Shown here: positions 1-5,534 of the stretch, in pieces
Position numbering within the stretch: the first letter of the stretch is position 1
Layout of the letters: the number at the start of each line of letters is the position of its first letter
Assembly: GCA_011524575.1 (NCBI GenBank)
Contig: WTKB01000334.1
Span: forward strand, 1 to 5,534
DNA length: 5,534 nt
Source of the DNA: Aquimarina sp.
GTDB taxonomy: Bacteria > Bacteroidota > Bacteroidia > Flavobacteriales > Flavobacteriaceae
Reading direction: 5' to 3'
The notes under the pieces: generated by a model
Told to the model about the DNA's origin: nothing
The model's input: the letters and a program-made list of their open reading frames with translations, nothing else
Databases searched by the model: none
Position numbers and translations under genes: made by a program

Positions 1-114
1 GGTCTGTTTGTGGAACTCACTTTAATAACAGAGTTATTTTCTGAATATGCCTTTAAAAACAACCCAAAATCTTAAACTACTGAATTACAGCTTGTATTGA
101 GTTTAAACAAGCTA
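1..114 (-). repeat. Palindromic intergenic repeat, copy A (cut by left window edge)
   Basis: Read on the minus strand, this segment begins right after the TAA stop of the membrane protein gene and follows the same plan as the complete copy at 1290-1447. It has an outer block AGCTTGTTTAAA (102-113), an 11-base variable spacer (91-101), an inner block (71-90) matching the 1316-1335 block at 18 of 20 bases, then TTTTGGGTT and TTTTAAA in the same order. Past a divergent centre it has TTAAAGTGA followed by TCCAC, as in the far arm of the complete copy. The rest of that arm should lie left of position 1. A local 6-bp stem, GCTTGT/ACAAGC (90-95 with 107-112), is also present. Its orientation relative to transcription is opposite to that of the 1290-1447 copy. 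A role as terminator or 3'-end structure is inferred from position only. Confidence 0.7.
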
Positions 115-1140
115 TTACAATTTATTAAGTTTTTTAATAAACGCTCCTTTCCAGATGATGCCATCCACAATATAATGATGGAAATTTATAGTCATAAATA
201 TAATTACAATAAGGGGAAGTGTTGTAAATTGAGAAGCGTATTGTGCTGAAACTGTAAGAGCTCCATACACAAATGTACTGATTCCTAAACAATACCAAAT
301 ATAATCTGATTTGTTTTTGAGTTGGCTCATCCCCGAAATAAATGAATAGCCTTTTTGCACGCCATTTTTAAACCTTAAATGATTCAAATACCACACAAAA
401 ACTAAATACTGTGCATTATGCCATATATTTATACATAGCCATCCATAATCTAAATTTTCAATAACAAGATACCCTACCCCAAAAATGATATGGTGTGAAA
501 TCATGTAACAAATAAAAGGAGTATTTACTTTACCTTTTATAGATTTATATACCCATAAACCTAATTCTAGTACAATAAATATAACAGCTAGAGCAAAAGT
601 AACTAACCAAACACTTTCTGGTATGGTAAATGTTTTGAGCTGCATGCTTAAAAATGTGCTAGAATTTTGATAAGAACGGTATAAAATACCTGCTAATGGC
701 AACAAATACAAAGCTCCATAATGGATTTTATTTTCTAGAGAAGAAATTGGTATTTCCTTATTTTGTTTTTGATACTTTTTAGCAATTCCATAACTCTGTC
801 GGGTATAATGAAACCACTGCCAGTAAAAATAAATGCTTGCTATAATCCATTCTCCTACAAAAAATATTATGGCGGTAACCGCAGCTATAACAATAAGCAT
901 TAAAGGCCAAGTTAAAAATTTATTTTGCTGATAATCTTTTTTTGAAAAAGAAATTCGGGTAAAAGTTGCAATTACATGATGATAGCCAAGAAAAATTACA
1001 TTTAATTTCAAGATAATAGCAAATAACGCTTCGACATTAGTACAAAAAGCAGCGAGTGATAATGCTAATATTGGAATAATACTTATTAGTAAATAGTCAA
1101 CACGATTTAAATTAAATAAAGAAATTGTAGAAATTTTCAT
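115..1140 (-). CDS. Polytopic membrane protein with repeated histidine motifs, function unknown
   Basis: This 341-residue protein is mostly hydrophobic, with roughly eight to ten likely membrane segments (for example about residues 15-33, 40-57, 77-96, 143-155, 175-198, 208-226, 235-252 and 304-320). I do not recognise the family with certainty. Histidines cluster at or near membrane segments: GYHH (52-55), QWFHYTRQSYG (108-118), SHH (215-217), NIWHNAQY (238-245) and NFHHYIVDGIIWK (319-331). That pattern resembles integral-membrane metal- or haem-binding proteins and oxygenases, but no reaction can be assigned. The ATG at 1140 precedes the first hydrophobic segment and has an A/T-rich leader without a Shine-Dalgarno site, which is normal for Bacteroidota. 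It is 308 bases from tssO with two repeat elements in between, so it is probably a separate transcription unit. TssN was considered, but the large C-terminal soluble domain expected of TssN is missing. Confidence 0.85.
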   Translation of the reverse strand: MKISTISLFNLNRVDYLLISIIPILALSLAAFCTNVEALFAIILKLNVIFLGYHHVIATFTRISFSKKDYQQNKFLTWPLMLIVIAAVTAIIFFVGEWIIASIYFYWQWFHYTRQSYGIAKKYQKQNKEIPISSLENKIHYGALYLLPLAGILYRSYQNSSTFLSMQLKTFTIPESVWLVTFALAVIFIVLELGLWVYKSIKGKVNTPFICYMISHHIIFGVGYLVIENLDYGWLCINIWHNAQYLVFVWYLNHLRFKNGVQKGYSFISGMSQLKNKSDYIWYCLGISTFVYGALTVSAQYASQFTTLPLIVIIFMTINFHHYIVDGIIWKGAFIKKLNKL

Positions 1141-1230
1141 GTAATTTATAATATTTTCATCTAAAATGATATTTAAAACCCTTCAAAGCGACACCCTAAA
1201 TTCCTAAAATATTTCTTTAAAGCACCTTAA
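1141..1230. other. Leader region of the membrane protein gene, no gene seen
   Basis: This is the upstream part of the 308-base gap between the membrane protein gene and tssO. No convincing ORF or RNA gene is visible. If the membrane protein gene has its own promoter it should be here. On the minus strand, TCGCTTTG at 1191-1184 matches the Bacteroidota -7 box TAnnTTTG at all but one fixed position, but no good TTG -33 partner is seen at the right distance, so I do not call a promoter. Confidence 0.4.
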
Positions 1231-1290
1231 AAGTTTAAGAGTTTGTTTAAACGCAATGCTTCTTGTAATCCAAAAGTTTGCATTGCGTTT
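1231..1290 (+). repeat. Degenerate repeat unit with a perfect 11-bp hairpin
   Basis: One unit of the same repeat family in direct orientation to the left arm of the next element. It has AGAGTTTGTTTAAA (1238-1251), an 11-base spacer (1252-1262), then TTGTAATCCAAAAGTTT (1263-1279). Unlike the other copies, its spacer has a complementary partner: AAACGCAATGC (1249-1259) pairs perfectly with GCATTGCGTTT (1280-1290) around a 20-base loop made of the conserved inner block. The preceding AAAAGTTTAAG (1229-1239) resembles the end of another unit, so this may be the remnant of a nested or truncated copy. Confidence 0.75.
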
Positions 1291-1447
1291 AGAGCTTGTT
1301 TAAAGGGAATACGAACTGTAATTCAAAAGTTTAAGGTTTTGGGTTACTTTTAAATGATGCCCATATCGAGATATGTAAATCTTTTTAAAGTGATCCACGT
1401 TCTTAAAATTTTGGATTACAGGAAGTAGGGAGTTTAAACAAGCTCTA
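1290..1447. repeat. 158-base palindromic intergenic element, complete copy B
   Basis: The two halves are symmetric about 1368/1369 with no gaps. I count 57 of 79 positions as perfect complements, and five of the mismatches are G-U wobbles if read as + strand RNA. The outer 15 bases, TAGAGCTTGTTTAAA (1290-1304) and its complement (1433-1447), are identical. An 11-base non-pairing spacer follows (1305-1315 against 1422-1432), then CTGTAATYCAAAAKTTTAAG (1316-1335 against 1402-1421, 18 of 20). The tip is CATATC-GA-GATATG (1362-1375). The element starts one base downstream of the tssO stop codon, so it would form a very long hairpin at the 3' end of the T6SS transcript. It is flanked by TA on both sides, as some MITEs are. 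It encodes nothing convincing. Confidence 0.85.
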
Positions 1448-1448
1448 A

Positions 1449-1955
1449 TTAACGCCTTTGCATTGCACTTAAATACCGCTGACATTCATTATATTTAGAA
1501 GTCATACGATCTAATTCCTCACGGTAGTTAATCAACTTTTCATCCACACCATCAAAATTAATTAGTTTTGTTTTAAGCTCTTGAATATCAAGATAAGACT
1601 GCACAGCATTTACATACATCTCATAATTTGCTGTAGAATCTTTTGCAGGAATAGTCTTTTGAAGCTCAACTATATTTGAATTTATTAATGCATTAAAATA
1701 TTGCATTCTATTTCCTGGAGTATCTAAAGAATCTATTAATGCTCTAACTTTAGCTGCTTTCTCTGAAAACTTCTTTTGATAAATCCGTTCTTTTTCTATA
1801 GAGGCAATTTTTGATTTCAACACCTTATTTTCTTTCAAAGGCATTTGATTAAAATCAAAATATGCAGCACCTAAAATCAAGACTATAGTAGTGGCAAATA
1901 AAACACCAAATTTTACAATACTTGTTCTGCGCTCTTTTTTATTTTGTGCTTCCAT
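1449..1955 (-). CDS. tssO: Probable T6SS-iii membrane-complex protein TssO
   Basis: The 168-residue product has a short charged cytoplasmic N-terminus (about residues 1-11, KKERR), one membrane segment (about 12-33) and a periplasmic remainder that is strongly charged and helical, with coiled-coil character near 40-70 and 120-160. There is no lipobox; the only cysteine is Cys158. Small one-pass proteins of this layout, with a DFNQMPLKEN-type stretch just after the membrane segment (34-43), fit TssO. TssO is one of the proteins (TssN, O, P, Q, R) that form the trans-envelope complex in the Bacteroidota T6SS in place of TssJLM. Its place behind tssK and on the same strand supports this. The 111-base gap before it, with a hairpin, means it may have its own promoter or be partly uncoupled from tssK. 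The identity is by recall of the family and context, not by a search; another small T6SS membrane protein is possible. Confidence 0.7.
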   Translation of the reverse strand: MEAQNKKERRTSIVKFGVLFATTIVLILGAAYFDFNQMPLKENKVLKSKIASIEKERIYQKKFSEKAAKVRALIDSLDTPGNRMQYFNALINSNIVELQKTIPAKDSTANYEMYVNAVQSYLDIQELKTKLINFDGVDEKLINYREELDRMTSKYNECQRYLSAMQRR

Positions 1956-2024
1956 TATTTTTTGGGGGTATCATATTTAAAGAAAATAAAACTAGTTTGT
2001 TTTTCTGATAAATTGAGCGTTAAA

Positions 2025-2057
2025 AGAGCTTGTTTAAATATATTATAAACATCCTCT
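2025..2057. repeat. Miniature copy of the palindromic repeat after tssK
   Basis: AGAGCTTGTTTAAA (2025-2038) is exactly the terminal motif of the long palindromes. It is followed after 5 bases by an imperfect inverted copy (2044-2057) that is complementary at 11 of 14 positions. The result is a short AT-rich hairpin starting nine bases after the tssK stop codon. It may slow or partly end transcription between tssK and tssO, or be a deletion remnant of a full element. No convincing U-tract follows it on the minus strand beyond CTCTTTT (2027-2021). Confidence 0.55.
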
Positions 2058-2066
2058 AACACCAAC

Positions 2067-3248
2067 TTAATCATCAAATAAAAATCTTCTACGTTGTTTT
2101 ACATCTTGCTTTACTACAACCTCTTCCTTTACAAAGATTCCAGAATCGTCTTTTTGACCAATAAAATCAAGTTCATCAAGCTTTTTGAAAAGAGCTGATA
2201 TTTCCTGAATAAAAGGCTTTATTGTTTCCACCGCTTCATTAATATCATGATGTTTGTAAGTAATATCAGCGGTATTATCTACCAATCTTTCAAAATCTAC
2301 CTGAGTATAATCAGTCCAACTTACAAAATAAGTAATTAATTCTTCCTTTCCAGACCCAATAAACATATCAATATGATTTCTAAGTAAAGAAGCAATACCG
2401 CTAAACTTAGTAACCATAAACACTCCAGAACGATGTGCATCTATTTCTTCATACTCATTTTTCACTACAGAAATATGCTTCCATAAAGTATTAGAAATTT
2501 CTAATACCATTTCTGCAAGTGGATTCGTTTGCTTTTTAGAGCGAATTTTCTGAATAATTTTTAAACAGTACTTCTCCATATTTACAAAGAACCTTACGCA
2601 CTGCACATGAATAAAAGCTAAATCTTCATGACTCTGTACCGAATAGCATGGGGGGATATAATATTCATCTAATACAGGATTGCCAACACTATCTAATATT
2701 AATTTTCCAACCATTAAATAGTTAGCTCCTAAATAACTTTTACTAAGGCTTTTTTCCTCGATAAAACTCAAACTAAACTTTGGAAGTAAAAAAGGATGCC
2801 TTGGAGGATGTTCTTTATCAATAAACTCCCCTACAGGAATATATTCGTCAGTGCTTATATTTAAAAGAATATATAAGATACTTTCATTGTTTGAAAAAGC
2901 ATCCACACGTTGCGAAAGTGTAGTAGATACTCCTCCTTCATTCAACAAAGAAATATCTTCTTGTGAAATATCTATAAGTAAACCTCCCCTTGTAATGGCT
3001 TTACACCCTGTGATCTGTACGACAACTTCTTGACGTGCATTAATCTCTACATTAATTAAACTTTTTTGATCTTTACGATCCGCATCGGGTAAAGGCAATA
3101 AACCATACTTCGTATCACTTACTACAGCAAGCCCTAATTGCTCAATTAGTGATTGTGTAGCAATATCTGTTTGTATAAAATGAGATTTATTTATTTTCAT
3201 TCCATCAACCCAATTGACAAAACGATTTTTATTTGATTTTTTATTCAT
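2067..3248 (-). CDS. tssK: T6SS baseplate subunit TssK
   Basis: The product is 393 residues, somewhat shorter than proteobacterial TssK (about 440). The N-terminal signature VNWVDGMKINKSHFIQTD (residues 11-28) corresponds to the W-EGM-L-PQHFQ-D motif that opens TssK proteins. The N-terminal half is beta-rich, as expected for the shell domain that binds the TssF/TssG wedges. A helical middle (about 205-300) and a C-terminal head domain follow. The protein is cytoplasmic, with no signal or membrane segment. In studied systems TssK trimers connect the baseplate to the membrane complex; here the partner would be the TssNOPQR-type complex. The ATG at 3248 is 24 bases after the stop of the upstream PKD gene, indicating co-transcription. 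The tail ends in a basic RRR stretch followed by FLFDD. Nothing indicates truncation. Confidence 0.88.
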   Translation of the reverse strand: MNKKSNKNRFVNWVDGMKINKSHFIQTDIATQSLIEQLGLAVVSDTKYGLLPLPDADRKDQKSLINVEINARQEVVVQITGCKAITRGGLLIDISQEDISLLNEGGVSTTLSQRVDAFSNNESILYILLNISTDEYIPVGEFIDKEHPPRHPFLLPKFSLSFIEEKSLSKSYLGANYLMVGKLILDSVGNPVLDEYYIPPCYSVQSHEDLAFIHVQCVRFFVNMEKYCLKIIQKIRSKKQTNPLAEMVLEISNTLWKHISVVKNEYEEIDAHRSGVFMVTKFSGIASLLRNHIDMFIGSGKEELITYFVSWTDYTQVDFERLVDNTADITYKHHDINEAVETIKPFIQEISALFKKLDELDFIGQKDDSGIFVKEEVVVKQDVKQRRRFLFDD

Positions 3249-3272
3249 ATCTAAATTACTACTGTAGAATAC

Positions 3273-4712
<1,440 letters not shown>

Positions 4713-4730
4713 CTATATAAATATATTGTA

Positions 4731-5534
4731 TTATTGAACTTGAATATGATAAGGAAAAATATTCGTTGATTTTTCCTCTAATATCGATAATATATTATTT
4801 TTTATAATTTCCCAATCTGAATTTTGAGGAAGTTCTGGATTTGCTATAACGGTAATAACTAAAGTTGGCACCAAGCCTTTATGAATATCATAGTGGTTTC
4901 TAAAAGTTTTTTTAACTATAACTTCTTTTATTTTATTCCCACAAACTTCCATACATAACAACTTAATGTCTTCTCTTGTAACAATACGATCTCGTGAAAG
5001 AAGGGTTCGTCGGTATTTATGTATTCGCTCATCAACACTCAAGCTATCTTTTCCTTGAGTAGTTGGCAGCACTAAAAAACAAGAACGTGTATTTATATCA
5101 GCATCTTTATAAACCTCCAATGAAGTACCTGAAACAATGGTATTAGCAATTTCCCCAACTGTAGACCAAAATTCAATAAATAAATTTTCATTTTCGTAAA
5201 AAGGCTTTAGAGACAAATAATGACGTTCTTTGAGTTCTAAACCTTTAGAAGCAACTTTATTCTCTAATATCGAAATTTGCTGATTTAATCTAAGAATATT
5301 TTCTTGAATAGCCTCTCCTCCCAATTGTGAAAAAGCAGCACTTTCATTTTTTAAAAGCCCAATTAAATGTTGTAAATACTCTTTAGCACTACGTGCATCT
5401 AAACCAGATACTTTTTGATCATTAATAAAATAAGTTCCTTTTTTTAAATCTGTCTGTTTATCAGTACATTGATATTGATTGCCAAAATTATTGCTAATAT
5501 CAGCAATATCTAATAATAAATCTGTTGTTGCAAA
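4731..5534 (-). CDS. tssF: Probable T6SS baseplate subunit TssF, C-terminal part (start outside window)
   Basis: The frame is open from the stop at 4731 to the right window edge, giving 267 residues without a start. An in-frame TTG at 5324 is internal: the reading frame continues upstream through sensible coding sequence (for example KKGTYFINDQKVSGLD and YLQHLIGLLKN). A short helical stretch (LNQQISILENKV) is followed by a beta-containing domain with SGTSLEVYKDADINTRSCF. The terminal domain has YRRTLLSRDRIVTREDIK and ends in EEKSTNIFPYHIQVQ. The R-IVTREDI-LC pattern followed by short beta strands resembles the C-terminal region shared by TssF and the phage baseplate J/gp6 proteins, in which a RLVTREDY-like motif precedes a small domain. 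TssF would pair with TssG to form the baseplate wedges that TssK binds. Its position just before the tssP-like gene and tssK supports the call. Other baseplate proteins cannot be fully excluded from a C-terminal fragment. Confidence 0.65.
   Translation of the reverse strand, partial: FATTDLLLDIADISNNFGNQYQCTDKQTDLKKGTYFINDQKVSGLDARSAKEYLQHLIGLLKNESAAFSQLGGEAIQENILRLNQQISILENKVASKGLELKERHYLSLKPFYENENLFIEFWSTVGEIANTIVSGTSLEVYKDADINTRSCFLVLPTTQGKDSLSVDERIHKYRRTLLSRDRIVTREDIKLLCMEVCGNKIKEVIVKKTFRNHYDIHKGLVPTLVITVIANPELPQNSDWEIIKNNILSILEEKSTNIFPYHIQVQ

Noticed and set aside
115..1140. Assignment of the polytopic membrane protein as TssN
   Set aside because: The protein is hydrophobic up to its C-terminus, with no large soluble C-terminal domain, and it is separated from the T6SS genes by repeats.
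1184..1191. Possible Bacteroidota -7 box upstream of the membrane protein gene
   Set aside because: TCGCTTTG on the minus strand is a partial match to TAnnTTTG but lacks a suitable TTG -33 element; too weak to call.
1231..1447. CRISPR-like reading of the repeated blocks with variable 11-base spacers
   Set aside because: The units are palindromic and in both orientations, spacers are only 11 bases, and there are too few units with no cas genes in view.
1300..1485. Minus-strand 61-codon ORF overlapping the palindrome and the tssO 3' end
   Set aside because: It lies mostly within the inverted repeat and overlaps tssO in another frame; its composition follows the repeat and nothing resembles a protein family.
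1976..2010. Possible promoter for tssO with TAGTTTTA on the minus strand
   Set aside because: One mismatch to TAnnTTTG in AT-rich sequence and no convincing -33 box; chance matches are frequent here.
2851..3033. Plus-strand 60-codon ORF
   Set aside because: It lies antisense inside tssK, which has a clear family motif and full-length frame, so this is a shadow.

Overview
The window looks like a piece of chromosome from a low-GC Bacteroidota, most likely a member of the Flavobacteriaceae. The evidence is the AT-rich sequence, the absence of clear Shine-Dalgarno sites, and a block of genes that fits the Bacteroidota-specific type VI secretion system (T6SS subtype iii). Every gene I can support lies on the minus strand, so transcription runs from the right end of the window to the left.

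In order of transcription: (1) 5534-4731 is the C-terminal part of a baseplate protein, most likely TssF. It is open to the right edge, so its start lies outside the window. (2) 4712-3273 is a membrane-anchored protein with two PKD-like folds, a long disordered linker containing a 14-codon asparagine run, and a conserved-looking C-terminal module; TssP is the best guess. (3) 3248-2067 is the baseplate adaptor TssK, recognisable from its N-terminal motif. These three are separated by only 18 and 24 bases and look co-transcribed. (4) After a 111-base gap holding a small hairpin comes 1955-1449, a one-pass coiled-coil protein best matched by TssO. (5) After a 308-base gap comes 1140-115, a histidine-rich polytopic membrane protein of unknown function that does not look like part of the secretion apparatus.

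Together genes 1 to 4 would supply baseplate parts (TssF, TssK) and parts of the envelope-spanning complex (TssO, TssP) that replaces TssJLM in the Bacteroidota systems. The sheath, tube, ATPase, TssN, TssQ and TssR genes are not in this window.

The most unexplained structure is a family of palindromic intergenic repeats ending in AGAGCTTGTTTAAA. A complete 158-base copy (1290-1447) starts one base after the tssO stop codon. A second copy, in the opposite orientation, starts immediately after the stop codon of the membrane protein gene and runs off the left edge (1-114). A degenerate single unit with its own perfect 11-bp stem lies at 1231-1290, and a 33-base miniature lies just after tssK (2025-2057). 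They share an ordered pattern of conserved block, variable 11-base spacer and second conserved block. They sit where terminators or mRNA 3'-end structures would be expected, but could also be non-autonomous mobile (MITE-like) elements.
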